NCBI GenBank assembly: GCA_021847605.1 | Contig: JAJZQN010000003.1 | Span: 110,890-174,889 of the forward strand | Origin: Pseudomonadota bacterium | GTDB lineage: Bacteria > Pseudomonadota > Alphaproteobacteria > Sphingomonadales > Sphingomonadaceae | DNA: 64,000 nucleotides | Direction of reading: 5' to 3' | Made by a program: the position numbers and the translations under genes | Notes under the pieces: model-generated | Told to the model about the DNA's origin: nothing | The model's input: the letters and a program-made list of their open reading frames with translations, nothing else | Databases searched by the model: none | Part shown: positions 1 through 8,168 of the stretch, in pieces | How the letters are laid out: each line of letters starts with the position of its first letter | Position numbering within the stretch: the stretch's first letter is position 1

Positions 1-95
1 AACGGATCACGCTCGATCCCGGTCAGCGCGCCATGCCGCGCCAGCGTTCGGCCCCATTTGATGAGGCGCCAGAGATGCGTGATATGCGCGGTCAT
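1..95 (-). CDS. ubiB: UbiB family kinase-like protein, N-terminal fragment
   Basis: The minus-strand frame opens with ATG at 95 and runs off the left edge, so only about 31 residues are visible (starting MTAHITHLWRLIKWGRTLAR). This matches the usual opening of UbiB, an atypical membrane-associated kinase/ATPase needed for ubiquinone biosynthesis. It starts 7 bases after the ubiE stop codon, so the two are probably one transcript. The identification rests on the short N-terminus plus the adjacent ubiE, which is a very common pairing in alphaproteobacteria. The kinase motifs lie outside the window and cannot be checked. Confidence 0.85.
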   Translation of the reverse strand, partial: MTAHITHLWRLIKWGRTLARHGALTGIERDP

Positions 96-102
96 GCGGG
101 CT

Positions 103-834
103 TCAGATCTTCCATCCGCTATGGATTGCGACCAGCCCGCCCAATATCGGTTCGACCTTGGTATTCACGAACCCGGCGTCGCGGATCATCGCCTCGAATG
201 TGGGCATGGGCGGGAAGCGACGGATTGATTCGATCAGATAGCGATAGCTGTCGGCGTCATTGGCGAACAGCTTGCCCAGTTGCGGGACCAGCTTATGCGA
301 GTAGACGTCATAGACATCCGAAAAGCCCGGCCATGTCGTGGTGGAAAATTCCAGACAGAAGAAACGCCCGCCGGTCTTCAGCACCCGATTCGCCTCACGC
401 AGCGCCTTGTCGATATGAGTGACGTTGCGGATGCCGAATGCGATCGTATAGGCATCGAACGCTTTGTCGCTGAATGTCAGCTCCTCGGCATTCTGTTCCG
501 ACCAGATCAGGCCTTCATAGCCCTTCTTCTTCGCCCGCTCGACGCCCACGGCCAGCATTTCGGGGTTGATGTCCGACACGGTGATGTCGGCGCCATGCTT
601 GTACATGCGAAACGCGATGTCACCGGTGCCGCCGGCCATATCCAATATCTGTTCGCCCCGGCGCGGTTTCACCCGGCGTACGAACTGATCCTTCCACAAT
701 CGATGTGCGCCACCGGACATGGCGTCGTTCATCAGGTCATATTTGCTCGCGACGTTGGAAAAGACTTCGCGGACCATGCCCTGTTTTTCAGCGGCATCGA
801 CGTCGCGATAGCCGAAGGATGCTGTGTCGTTCAT
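103..834 (-). CDS. ubiE: Ubiquinone/menaquinone biosynthesis C-methyltransferase UbiE
   Basis: SAM-dependent methyltransferase of 243 residues that C-methylates the benzoquinol ring in ubiquinone synthesis. The SAM-binding motif I (ILDMAGGTGDIA) is at about residues 63-74, and the family signature FGIRNVTH is in the middle. The N-terminus FGYRDVDAAEKQGMVREVF is typical of UbiE. The start at 834 is preferred over upstream starts as far as 897 because homology begins directly after it; the extra 21 residues upstream look like non-coding translation and come close to the divergent mutM. It precedes ubiB on the same strand. Confidence 0.96.
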   Translation of the reverse strand: MNDTASFGYRDVDAAEKQGMVREVFSNVASKYDLMNDAMSGGAHRLWKDQFVRRVKPRRGEQILDMAGGTGDIAFRMYKHGADITVSDINPEMLAVGVERAKKKGYEGLIWSEQNAEELTFSDKAFDAYTIAFGIRNVTHIDKALREANRVLKTGGRFFCLEFSTTTWPGFSDVYDVYSHKLVPQLGKLFANDADSYRYLIESIRRFPPMPTFEAMIRDAGFVNTKVEPILGGLVAIHSGWKI

Positions 835-913
835 GTTTAGCCCTCTAGACAGAGTTGCGTCGCTGTTCCAGCCAAGATGCTGCAATTGTCCCATCACTTC
901 CTAGATAATGGTC

Positions 914-1726
914 ATGCCTGAACTTCCCGAAGTCGAAACCACTGTAGCGGGCCTGCGCTCTGTCCTTGAAGGGGCGGTGCTGACCCGTGTGGAGCCGCGC
1001 CGTGCGGACCTGCGTTTTCCCATCCCCGTCGACCTGCGGCAAAGGCTGACCGGCGCTACCGTCACCGCCCTGTCGCGCCGCGCCAAATATGGGCTTGTCG
1101 AAACCGATCGGGGCGACATGATGATCTTTCACCTCGGCATGTCGGGCCGCTGGCGAGTCGATCCGACGGAAATCGGCACGCATGATCATCTGATATTGGA
1201 AACCGCTGCCGGACGTCTCCTTTCACTCAATGATCCCCGCCGCTTCGGTTCGGTCGATCTGGTGCGCAGCGACGGCTGGACCAGCTATTCTCCTTTCACC
1301 CGCATGGGACCAGAGCCGCTGGGGACGGATTTCGACGCCGCCTATCTGGCAGGCGTGCTGGCGGGAAAGGCGACCTCGATCAAGGCGGCTCTGTTGGACC
1401 AGCGGATCGTGGCGGGGCTTGGCAATATTTATGTGTGTGAGGCACTGAACATGGCGGGCATCGCGCCGACTCGCGCGGCGGGCAAGATCAGCCGGGTGCG
1501 ATTGACCTTATTGGTCGATTCGATTCGGGATGTGCTGGCGGCGGCCATCGTCGCGGGCGGATCGACTTTGCGCGATTATGCGCGGCCGGACGGCGAACTG
1601 GGCTATTTTTCCAAGCAATGGCGCGTATATGGCCGGGAAGGGCAGGCATGCCTTTGCGGAGGCACGGTTCAACGTCGCATCGATGGCGGTCGGTCGACCT
1701 TTTTCTGCCCGAAATGTCAGCGATAG
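914..1726 (+). CDS. mutM: Formamidopyrimidine-DNA glycosylase (Fpg/MutM)
   Basis: Base-excision repair glycosylase/AP lyase that removes 8-oxoguanine and formamidopyrimidines. It has 270 residues. The start at 914 is chosen over an in-frame ATG at 908 because the mature enzyme needs proline at position 2 as catalytic nucleophile: the sequence reads MPELPEVET, with Glu3 also catalytic. The C-terminal zinc finger is intact at about residues 246-270 (CLCGG ... FFCPKCQ). It is divergent from ubiE, with about 80 bases between the starts. Confidence 0.97.
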   Translation: MPELPEVETTVAGLRSVLEGAVLTRVEPRRADLRFPIPVDLRQRLTGATVTALSRRAKYGLVETDRGDMMIFHLGMSGRWRVDPTEIGTHDHLILETAAGRLLSLNDPRRFGSVDLVRSDGWTSYSPFTRMGPEPLGTDFDAAYLAGVLAGKATSIKAALLDQRIVAGLGNIYVCEALNMAGIAPTRAAGKISRVRLTLLVDSIRDVLAAAIVAGGSTLRDYARPDGELGYFSKQWRVYGREGQACLCGGTVQRRIDGGRSTFFCPKCQR

Positions 1727-1843
1727 CATCACGCACGCTGGTTGACGCATCCCACGATCACCTGTAAGGGGCGCACCTTCACGAGGCAGATCGGCGAATC
1801 CGGTTGGCCTCTTCCAAAGATTTGATGAGAACCGAGGAATAGA

Positions 1844-2107
1844 ATGGCCAATACGCCGCAAGCCAAGAAGCGCATCCGTCGCAACGAGCGCCGCGCCGCA
1901 ATCAATGGTGCCCGCGTCAGCCGGATTCGCACCCTGGTGAAGAAGGTGGAAGCCGCCATCCTCGCCGGTGACAAGGCTGCTGCCGCGACCGCCCTTCAGA
2001 CCGTTCAGCCTGAACTGGCTCGCGGCGTTGCCCGCGGCGTGCTGCACAAGAACACCGCAGCGCGCAAGTTCGGCCGTCTGACCAAGGCCGTCAGCGCGAT
2101 CGCCTAA
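1844..2107 (+). CDS. rpsT: 30S ribosomal protein S20
   Basis: 87-residue basic protein with the typical S20 opening [17 protein letters not shown] and the conserved [10 protein letters not shown] segment near the C-terminus. It binds 16S rRNA in the small ribosomal subunit. The ATG at 1844 follows a purine-rich GAGGAATAGA region. A strong hairpin 25 bases after the stop terminates it, so it is probably monocistronic. The rpsT-dnaA adjacency is shared with many alphaproteobacteria. Confidence 0.98.
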   Translation: MANTPQAKKRIRRNERRAAINGARVSRIRTLVKKVEAAILAGDKAAAATALQTVQPELARGVARGVLHKNTAARKFGRLTKAVSAIA

Positions 2108-2132
2108 ATCCCTGACGGGATTTGTTAGATTT

Positions 2133-2170
2133 CGAAAAGCCCGCTTCGGCATGCCGAAGCGGGCTTTTCG
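2133..2170 (+). terminator. Rho-independent terminator after rpsT
   Basis: A perfect inverted repeat with 18-base arms (CGAAAAGCCCGCTTCGGC and its complement) around a 2-base centre, with the TTTT tract inside the descending arm. Its position 25 bases after the rpsT stop supports terminator function. Confidence 0.9.
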
Positions 2171-2530
2171 TCATGGCTTCATAATTCGGTCATGATTGCA
2201 ATTGGCGCTTTTCCCACGATTCGACGCGCTGCAATAAAGAATTAATCATTTATATTACTGTTTTTGTGTGATTTTTTATTCTCTCCCCAATTTCCGTGGG
2301 TTTGCCGAGTCAACGGCTTTATTTCATTTTTTTGAAGGTTCGCGCCCTTGATCCGGGCCTGCGCGCCTGTCTATTTCTGACCTCCGGCCGCAGTCGAATC
2401 ACCTTTGCGCGGTCGTCTTGAGAATGAATGGTACGAATTGCTCGGCAAGGCGGGGGTCTTGCCGGTGGGGTATCTTTGTCGCGTTTTTCGCCCGGCGAAC
2501 GGGGGGCGTAATGGTGGGGTCGCGAAGTCG
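2171..2530 (+). promoter_or_regulatory. AT-rich dnaA upstream region with GANTC sites
   Basis: About 360 bases without a gene. The stretch 2225-2340 is markedly AT-rich (ATTAATCATTTATATTA, then TTTTTGTG and TTTTTTATT) against a GC-rich background. Three GANTC motifs, the target of the CcrM methyltransferase, lie at 2218-2222, 2307-2311 and 2396-2400. It probably contains the dnaA promoter and may respond to methylation, as known for Caulobacter dnaA. I found no convincing DnaA box (TTATCCACA), so an origin role is not supported. The open frame running into dnaA from 2405 is more likely leader than protein. Confidence 0.5.
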
Positions 2531-3937
2531 ATGAAGGATGTTGTGCGCGTGGTTGACTGGCAGGACGGATTGGATGCGCAGGCTGATGCTAGTCTCGATT
2601 CCGTCTGGGCGGGCATTCGTGCCGGCCTGCGCCGCGACCTGGGCGCACGCATGTTTGATCAATGGCTGAAGCCCGTGTGCCTGGGCGACTATTGCCCCGA
2701 TACCCAGACCATCGATCTGCTCGTGGCCACCGATTTCAGCGCCAATTTCGTATCCGGTCAGTTTGGTGATCGCCTGCGTATGGCGTGGCGTGCTGCCGGT
2801 GCCGGCGTTCGTGATGTGCGTCTGCGCCGTGCGCCTGATGTGACTGGTCCGCGCTTGCTGGAGGTTGTGCATGTCGAATCGGCGCCGGTCGCCGATGCTC
2901 AGCCCGCGCCGTCCGCCTGCAATTTTCAGCCGCGTCACGGCTTTGCCGATTTCATCGTCGGCGAAAGCAACCGGCTCGCCTTTTCCGCAGCGCAGGCTAT
3001 GGCCGCTCAGGCGCAGCCGCGCTTCAGCCCGCTTTTCATCCATGGCAGTACAGGGCAGGGCAAGACGCACCTGCTGCACTCCATCGCGGCCGCTTTCTGC
3101 GCTCATGCGCCGAGCGCACCGGTTCTCTACATGTCCGCCGAACGCTTCATGATGGAGTTTGTGAACGCGATGCGCGCCAATGACACGATGGCGTTCAAGG
3201 CGCGCCTGCGCGCCGCGCATCTGCTGTTGATCGACGATATTCAGTTTATCGCTGGCAAGGGATCGACGCAGGAGGAATTTCTCCACACGATCAACGATCT
3301 GATCGACAGCGGCGCGCGTATCGTCGTGGCTGCCGACCGGGCGCCTCAGCTGCTCGAATCGATCGATCCGCGCATTCTTTCGCGTCTGGCCGGGGGATTG
3401 GTCGCCGACATCGCGCCGGCCGATCTCGACCTGCGCCTTGCCATTCTGGAAGCCAAGCGCGCCGTGGCGGGTGATCCGCCGGTGCCCGATGCCGTCATCG
3501 ACTTCCTGGCCCGGTCGATCCGTTCGAATATTCGCGAACTGGAGGGCGCCTTCAACAAGCTGGTCGCCTATGGCCAGTTGACCGGCCGTTCGATTGATCT
3601 GGATTTCGCGCAGGGCATGCTGGCCGACGCTGTTCGTGCCAACGCCCGCCGCATCACGGTGGATGAAATTCAAAAGGCGTGCGCCGCCCATTATCGGATC
3701 GATGCATCCGAAATGCGGTCCAAGCGCCGTGCGCGCGCCGTCGCCCGCCCGCGTCAGGTCGCCATGTATCTCGCCAAGAAGATGACGCCGCGCTCGCTCC
3801 CCGAAATCGGTCGCATCTTTGGCGGTCGCGATCACAGCACGGTCATCCATGCCGTCCGCACCATCGAACAGTTGCGGGAAAGCAATCCCGACATCGATGC
3901 TGACGTTCGCGCGCTCCTGCGTCAGCTCGAAAGCTGA
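2531..3937 (+). CDS. dnaA: Chromosomal replication initiator DnaA
   Basis: Replication initiator AAA+ ATPase of 468 residues. Domain I is at about 1-90, followed by a short linker and the AAA+ core with Walker A GSTGQGKTH (172-180) and Walker B LLLIDDIQF (231-239). The C-terminal DNA-binding domain carries the DnaA signature GRDHSTVIHAVRTIE near residue 432. The start at 2531 (MKDVVRVVDW) is preferred because the upstream 42 codons to 2405 are Gly/Arg-rich and unlike DnaA. A more distal start cannot be excluded. Domain II is short, as is common in sphingomonads. Confidence 0.97.
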   Translation: MKDVVRVVDWQDGLDAQADASLDSVWAGIRAGLRRDLGARMFDQWLKPVCLGDYCPDTQTIDLLVATDFSANFVSGQFGDRLRMAWRAAGAGVRDVRLRRAPDVTGPRLLEVVHVESAPVADAQPAPSACNFQPRHGFADFIVGESNRLAFSAAQAMAAQAQPRFSPLFIHGSTGQGKTHLLHSIAAAFCAHAPSAPVLYMSAERFMMEFVNAMRANDTMAFKARLRAAHLLLIDDIQFIAGKGSTQEEFLHTINDLIDSGARIVVAADRAPQLLESIDPRILSRLAGGLVADIAPADLDLRLAILEAKRAVAGDPPVPDAVIDFLARSIRSNIRELEGAFNKLVAYGQLTGRSIDLDFAQGMLADAVRANARRITVDEIQKACAAHYRIDASEMRSKRRARAVARPRQVAMYLAKKMTPRSLPEIGRIFGGRDHSTVIHAVRTIEQLRESNPDIDADVRALLRQLES

Positions 3938-3942
3938 TCGGA

Positions 3943-3961
3943 CGCGCGCCTCTGGCGCGCG
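3943..3961 (+). terminator. Short GC hairpin after dnaA
   Basis: Perfect 8-base stem (CGCGCGCC / GGCGCGCG) with a 3-base loop, 6 bases after the dnaA stop and 26 before the next gene. There is no T-tract, so it may be an attenuator or mRNA-stabilising stem rather than a full terminator. Confidence 0.4.
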
Positions 3962-3986
3962 GCACCATAATGGCTAGGCTGGCGCC

Positions 3987-4592
3987 ATGATTCGCCAACT
4001 CGCCCTTCTGCTCGCCTTTTTCATCACCACACCTGCTCTGGCGCAGGCGCCTGTACCCGTAGCGCCGGTCGGCGATGTCCGTGTTGCGATGGAGACGGAC
4101 TCGGGCCGCGTCGTCATCGCCGTCCATCTCGACAAGGCGCCGATCACCGCCGCCAATTTCCTGAAATATGTCGATCAGAAGCGTTTCGATGGGACCGCTT
4201 TCTATCGCGGCGTCGGCGCGGCCGATTATGGCTTCGTACAGGGCGGGGCGCAAAATGATCCCAAGCGCGTCCTGCCGCCGATCAGGCATGAAGCGACGAG
4301 CCAGACGGGCCTTTCCCATGATGATGGCGCCCTTTCCATGGCCCGTTATGCGCCCGGCAGCGCTACTGGCGATTTCTTCGTTGTGCTAGGCAAGATGCCG
4401 GCCATGGACGCCCATCCCGAAGCGGCCGGAGACAATCAGGGTTTCGCTGTCTTCGCCCATGTGGTGGAGGGATTGGACGTGGTAAAATCTATCCTGATCG
4501 CCCCCAAATCCGCCACAAAGGGGGAGGGCGTGATGAAGGGGCAGATGCTTGAAGTCCCGGTGAAGATCATCACGGCGCGTCGCCTGCCCTAA
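3987..4592 (+). CDS. Cyclophilin-type peptidyl-prolyl isomerase, exported
   Basis: 201-residue protein with an N-terminal signal peptide (hydrophobic LALLLAFFITTPALA, probable cleavage after ALAQA). A cyclophilin domain follows: METDSGRVVIAVHLDKAPITAANFLKYV, then FDGTAFYRGV and FVQGG, the usual fold markers of bacterial peptidylprolyl isomerases. It would catalyse proline cis-trans isomerisation during protein folding in the periplasm. The canonical Arg of FHR is replaced by the YRGV context, as in many bacterial members. It follows dnaA by 49 bases and is convergent with the symporter gene, 12 bases away. Confidence 0.9.
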   Translation: MIRQLALLLAFFITTPALAQAPVPVAPVGDVRVAMETDSGRVVIAVHLDKAPITAANFLKYVDQKRFDGTAFYRGVGAADYGFVQGGAQNDPKRVLPPIRHEATSQTGLSHDDGALSMARYAPGSATGDFFVVLGKMPAMDAHPEAAGDNQGFAVFAHVVEGLDVVKSILIAPKSATKGEGVMKGQMLEVPVKIITARRLP

Positions 4593-4604
4593 GCGGCTGT
4601 TTGG

Positions 4605-5828
4605 CTACGCCTGCTGTTGATCGATGATTCGGGCGGTCGCCATGTCGGCGGTGACATTCCCCACGGTACGGAAAATATCCGGCACCGTTTCCACCGCCAG
4701 CAACAGCGGCAGAGCTTCTACCGGCACGCCCATGGCAAGGCAGATCGGGCCGGTTGTCGTGAAGAAAGTAATCTGGCTGGGCAGGCCGACCGCCGCCAGG
4801 CTGACGATCGCGGCGACCAGCACGCCCATCACCAGCTGCGTCGGTCCCAATGCCACACCGTTCATCGCCGCCACATAAAGGGCGACGCCCAGATTGGCTG
4901 GCGGACTGGTGATGCGGAACAGTGAAATGGCGAGCGGCAGCACGATACTACGCGATGTATCCCGCACGGCCAGCGGTCCGTCGCAGGCCTGAATCATGGC
5001 GGGCAACGATGCGATGGAGCTTTGCGTGGAAAAGGCGATGGCCTGTGCCGGCACGGCAGCCTTGGCAAAGCGGGCCGGGCTGATCCGGCCCCAGATCATT
5101 ACCAGCGGATAGACCAAAGCCGTCACCGTGAGGCAGATGAGGACAATGAAGCCGATATAATGGAGCAGGGCACCCGCTGTCGCCAGGCCCGACCGGGCAC
5201 CTGCCACCAGCGCCAGCGCAAATACGCCCAGCGGCGCCAGCCACAGCACCCATTGCACCACCACCAGCAGCGCATCGGCCAGCGCCTGAAAAAATTCGGT
5301 CAGTTGCGCCCGGCGTGTGTCGGCGATGCGGGTGACGGCAAAGCCAAAGATCAGCGCGAACAGCACGACCGCGACTACCTGTCCTTCGCTGGCGGATTTC
5401 AGCGGATTGACCGGAATGAAACCCAGCAGCCATTCGGCCGAGGGGCGAACGTCCGGGACTTCTGCAACCTTGCCGGCCCCAGCCAGTGCGCCGACCGCAC
5501 CGGTGGGCACGGGCCACAGGTGGAGCATCAGCGTGCCGACCAGCGCGGCGACGGCGGCGGACGCGACCAGCAATATCGCGAACAGGCCGATGGCGCGTCC
5601 CGCCATGCCATTATTGCGCGCTGTGGTCGCGGCCTGCGCGATCCCCGTCACCAGCAACGCGAAGATCAGCGGAATGAGCGGCATCTGCAATCCGCCCAGC
5701 CACGCCTTGCCGATGGGCTGCGCCACAGCGATCACATCCGCGTCCCATCCCTTACCCCATTCGGCCAGACCGATGCCACAGGCCAGCCCCAGCACCAGCG
5801 CGATGAGAATGCGAACGGTCAAGGACAT
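4605..5828 (-). CDS. Dicarboxylate/amino acid:cation symporter (DAACS/SDF family)
   Basis: 407-residue inner-membrane transporter with about eight hydrophobic segments plus re-entrant loops. Family markers include the N-terminal LGGLQMPLIPLIFALLVTGI, the serine-rich loop FSTQSSIASLPAMIQ (the HP1 SSxxTLP-like motif), and the later segment around AAVGLPSQITFFTTTGPICLA. The family imports C4-dicarboxylates, glutamate or similar substrates with Na+ or H+. The exact substrate cannot be told from sequence. It stands alone on the minus strand with no sensor kinase nearby. Confidence 0.9.
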   Translation of the reverse strand: MSLTVRILIALVLGLACGIGLAEWGKGWDADVIAVAQPIGKAWLGGLQMPLIPLIFALLVTGIAQAATTARNNGMAGRAIGLFAILLVASAAVAALVGTLMLHLWPVPTGAVGALAGAGKVAEVPDVRPSAEWLLGFIPVNPLKSASEGQVVAVVLFALIFGFAVTRIADTRRAQLTEFFQALADALLVVVQWVLWLAPLGVFALALVAGARSGLATAGALLHYIGFIVLICLTVTALVYPLVMIWGRISPARFAKAAVPAQAIAFSTQSSIASLPAMIQACDGPLAVRDTSRSIVLPLAISLFRITSPPANLGVALYVAAMNGVALGPTQLVMGVLVAAIVSLAAVGLPSQITFFTTTGPICLAMGVPVEALPLLLAVETVPDIFRTVGNVTADMATARIIDQQQA

Positions 5829-5948
5829 GCGGCGATTTTCCCCCGATAAGATGCTGCATCCATGGCAACGAACGGCACCACGCTATCCGCGCGGGAGCGA
5901 ACAGGGCAATGAAATTTATCCCTGACCCATAAAGCGGGGTTATGGCAT

Positions 5949-6245
5949 CTATTTCAGACGTAGAGCGCGGTCATGATCCTGACCGGGGCCAATGATCCGG
6001 TGAATGAAGATTTGATCGGGCTGCGCTGAGTAGAGAATGCCATAGCCTCTGTAGGATCGCCGCCGGATGCCATGACGTTCATAGCGCGGGATTAGGGGGA
6101 ATGCGTGTGGCATCGCGCCTATTCGCTTCGCAACGTCCCTTAATTCTTCAATAAAGCTGACGGCTCGGGCAGGATTATCGACGGCGATATGATCGCTGAT
6201 CCGCTGGAGATCATGGATAGCCTGCGTCGACAGGCGTGTGTGCAT
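5949..6245 (-). CDS. parE: RelE/ParE family toxin
   Basis: 98-residue protein with the RelE/ParE layout: an N-terminal helix pair (TQAIHDLQRISDHIA...NPARAVSFIEELRD), then IPRYERHGIRRRSYRGYGILYS and a final strand IFIHRIIGPGQDHDRAL. ParE toxins poison DNA gyrase and RelE toxins cleave mRNA; partner type favours ParE here. It starts 1 base after the stop of the antitoxin gene, in antitoxin-toxin order. No disruption is visible, so the pair is probably functional. Confidence 0.88.
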   Translation of the reverse strand: MHTRLSTQAIHDLQRISDHIAVDNPARAVSFIEELRDVAKRIGAMPHAFPLIPRYERHGIRRRSYRGYGILYSAQPDQIFIHRIIGPGQDHDRALRLK

Positions 6246-6246
6246 C

Positions 6247-6525
6247 TTACGTCTTCTTGATGGCCGTAGGCGTACCGATGTTGGAGATCAGGACCGCACA
6301 TATTTTATCGAGATCATGGCCACCACCGGCGTTCATTTCCTTCAGGCTTTCCTCGATAGAAGCATCCAGATCGGCCAGCCATTGCTCTTCATCGACGATA
6401 TGTCCCTGATCCCGCCGGATCAGGTCGCGCACGTAGTCGCTGATGCTGGCATATTGACCATTGTCGATCCGGCTCTGCACATAATCCCGCATGGGATCGG
6501 GCAGCGAAATGTTCATGCTGGCCAT
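6247..6525 (-). CDS. parD: ParD-type ribbon-helix-helix antitoxin
   Basis: 92-residue protein starting MASMNISLPDPMRDYVQSRI and continuing GQYASISDYVRDLIRRDQ, the typical ParD N-terminal ribbon-helix-helix that binds the operon promoter. The acidic C-terminal half (LDASIEESLKEMNAGG) would wrap the toxin. The start at 6525 is supported by a CTCCTT complement (AAGGAG) ribosome site at 6532-6537. ParD proteins normally autoregulate, so an operator is expected just upstream of 6525. Confidence 0.88.
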   Translation of the reverse strand: MASMNISLPDPMRDYVQSRIDNGQYASISDYVRDLIRRDQGHIVDEEQWLADLDASIEESLKEMNAGGGHDLDKICAVLISNIGTPTAIKKT

Positions 6526-6601
6526 CTGAAATCTCCTTGAATGGCCACAATGACAAAAACTGCCATCGATTTCAACGCATGCCAACCGGTGGCCGATCAT
6601 C

Positions 6602-6634
6602 AAAAAAGCCCGGCGCTCCATCGGAGCGCCGGGC
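6602..6634 (-). terminator. Rho-independent terminator of the DUF4136 gene
   Basis: Perfect 12-base stem (GCCCGGCGCTCC / GGAGCGCCGGGC) with a 3-base loop, followed on the minus strand by a run of six T. It is 47 bases downstream of the DUF4136 stop. Confidence 0.88.
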
Positions 6635-6680
6635 CTTGTTCGGGTTATGGCTGGGAGCCGTCCCGGTAAGCTCGTGCCTG

Positions 6681-7331
6681 TCAGCCCTTCTTTTCGGGCG
6701 GCAGGGTGATTTTTACATCCTCGCCATTCTGGCCGGGGAAGTTGGTGAACATCGCGTCGATCAGGTTAGGCACCAGATAGGTCAGCTTGTTCGACAGCGA
6801 CTGGGCGCTGGCCTTGCCTTCGAACAGGCGGCGATTATCGGCCGCGCGATCGATCTTCATGCTGAGGTCGCTGGTATAGACGGTATAGCTGGACACGTCA
6901 TTATAGCCCGCGCCGCCGAACAGCCAGGGATCATAAAAGCCATAACCCCACGGACGACCCCAGCGGCCACCCCGGCCCATGCCGCCATAGGGGCCGAAGC
7001 CACCCGCGCCAAAACCGGTCGAGCGCACCTTTTCGCGGCCATTGTCGACATCATAGGCAACCCGCACGATCAGGTCCGCGCTCTTGGGATCGCTCGCCAC
7101 GACATAGCCGGTCTGGCTCAGTCGCTGGCCAACCATCGATGCATAGTGCGCGAACTCCAGGCCGCCAGCCAGATTGGGATTATCGGCGACAATGGCAAAG
7201 CTCTGCCCGGCAGGAGCGGGGAGCTGCTGGAACCGGGCGACGTCCGCCTTGAAAGAGGTGGCGCAGCCCGAAAGGGCCACCAAAGCCAGTGCTGGCGCCG
7301 CGAACAGACCGAACTTCTTGAAACGGGTCAT
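6681..7331 (-). CDS. DUF4136 domain lipoprotein
   Basis: 216-residue predicted lipoprotein. The start at 7331 gives a clean signal peptide ending in lipobox LSGC (residues about 19-22); the frame extends upstream to 7439 without homology. The rest matches the DUF4136 pattern: FQQLP...., then FAHYASMVGQRLSQTGYVVASDPKSADLIVRVAYDVDNG. A Gly/Arg/Trp-rich insertion in the middle (GFGAGGFGPYGGMGRGGRWGR) precedes the conserved SYTVYTSDLSMKI strand. The function of the family is unknown; the location is probably the outer membrane. It is divergent from the gene at 7528. Confidence 0.85.
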   Translation of the reverse strand: MTRFKKFGLFAAPALALVALSGCATSFKADVARFQQLPAPAGQSFAIVADNPNLAGGLEFAHYASMVGQRLSQTGYVVASDPKSADLIVRVAYDVDNGREKVRSTGFGAGGFGPYGGMGRGGRWGRPWGYGFYDPWLFGGAGYNDVSSYTVYTSDLSMKIDRAADNRRLFEGKASAQSLSNKLTYLVPNLIDAMFTNFPGQNGEDVKITLPPEKKG

Positions 7332-7527
7332 TTTTCTGCGTCCTGTAACAGGCATATGCCTGAATTTAGTTTTGCGCCTTACGTTAGCAAAACGCAACTG
7401 AACATCGTTTGAACGCGCAGGAAAACCAAACGGGCGCAAACCATGTCCCCCAAATACAGGACGCCGCTGCTAGTTCCGATCCGTCATCCCGCTGGCAAAG
7501 ACGAGGAAACCGTTGCAGAAGAGCAAC

Positions 7528-8133
7528 ATGATCGCCTTCCGCTCGCTGTTGCTCGCTGTTCTACCTGTCCTTCTTGCTGCCGCACCGGCGCCCGACTCGC
7601 AGGATCGCGCGACGCCCGATGGCAATCCGGGTGTTTGGCTCACCGATGCCGACTATCCCCTTGATGCGCAGCGAGCGGAGCAGGAAGGGGTTGTCGCCTT
7701 TGAATTGGCGATCGATGTCAGGGGCGTGCCGACTCGATGCACCGTGACGACCAGCAGTGGTGCGCCCAGTCTGGACAATGCCACCTGCGCCAAACTCATG
7801 GAGCGCGCCCGATTTAAGCCGGCGCACAATGCTGCGGGCAAAGCGATAGCGGATACCTATACAGGCCGCATTACATGGCGACTGCCGGACGTTGGCACAG
7901 GCATGCTGCCACCATTGCCGACCACAACGATCATGACATTTTATGTTGAACCGGACGGCATGGCGACCAATTGCCGGATCACCGTAAACGGACAGCCATC
8001 CCCTGACCTCAGTCAATGTTCCAATCAGATACTTGGCCGTCGTTATCCGATTCAGAGGGATGCCGCCGGCACCCCGACCCGTCAGAAAATCCGCATAACC
8101 TTGGGCTTTGAAAAGGTCGACGAGGACAAGTGA
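7528..8133 (+). CDS. Exported TonB C-terminal-like domain protein
   Basis: About 201 residues with a signal peptide (SLLLAVLPVLLAAAPAP). Two repeats resemble the TonB C-terminal/energy-transducer fold: the first holds WLTDADYPLDAQRAEQEGVVAFELAIDVRG with a following CTVTTSSGAPSLDNATC, the second TFYVEPDGMATNCRITVNGQ with DLSQC. Each has a conserved Cys pair, suggesting disulfides. Stand-alone TonB_C proteins of this kind are common in sphingomonads and have no settled role. The ATG at 7528 is used; a TTG at 7513 with GAGGAAA upstream is an alternative. Confidence 0.75.
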   Translation: MIAFRSLLLAVLPVLLAAAPAPDSQDRATPDGNPGVWLTDADYPLDAQRAEQEGVVAFELAIDVRGVPTRCTVTTSSGAPSLDNATCAKLMERARFKPAHNAAGKAIADTYTGRITWRLPDVGTGMLPPLPTTTIMTFYVEPDGMATNCRITVNGQPSPDLSQCSNQILGRRYPIQRDAAGTPTRQKIRITLGFEKVDEDK

Positions 8134-8159
8134 CCGGCGATGTCCTGCCCGCCGGTCAC
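8130..8159. terminator. Hairpin between convergent genes
   Basis: Perfect 9-base stem (GTGACCGGC / GCCGGTCAC) with a 12-base loop, spanning the stop of the TonB-like gene and ending 9 bases before the trpS stop on the other strand. It is placed to act for both genes but lacks a T-tract. Confidence 0.4.
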
Positions 8160-8168
8160 TCCCTATGT

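Noticed and set aside
2171..2530. Chromosome origin at the rpsT-dnaA gap
   Set aside because: It is AT-rich but no TTATCCACA-type DnaA boxes were found, and the alphaproteobacterial origin is often elsewhere.
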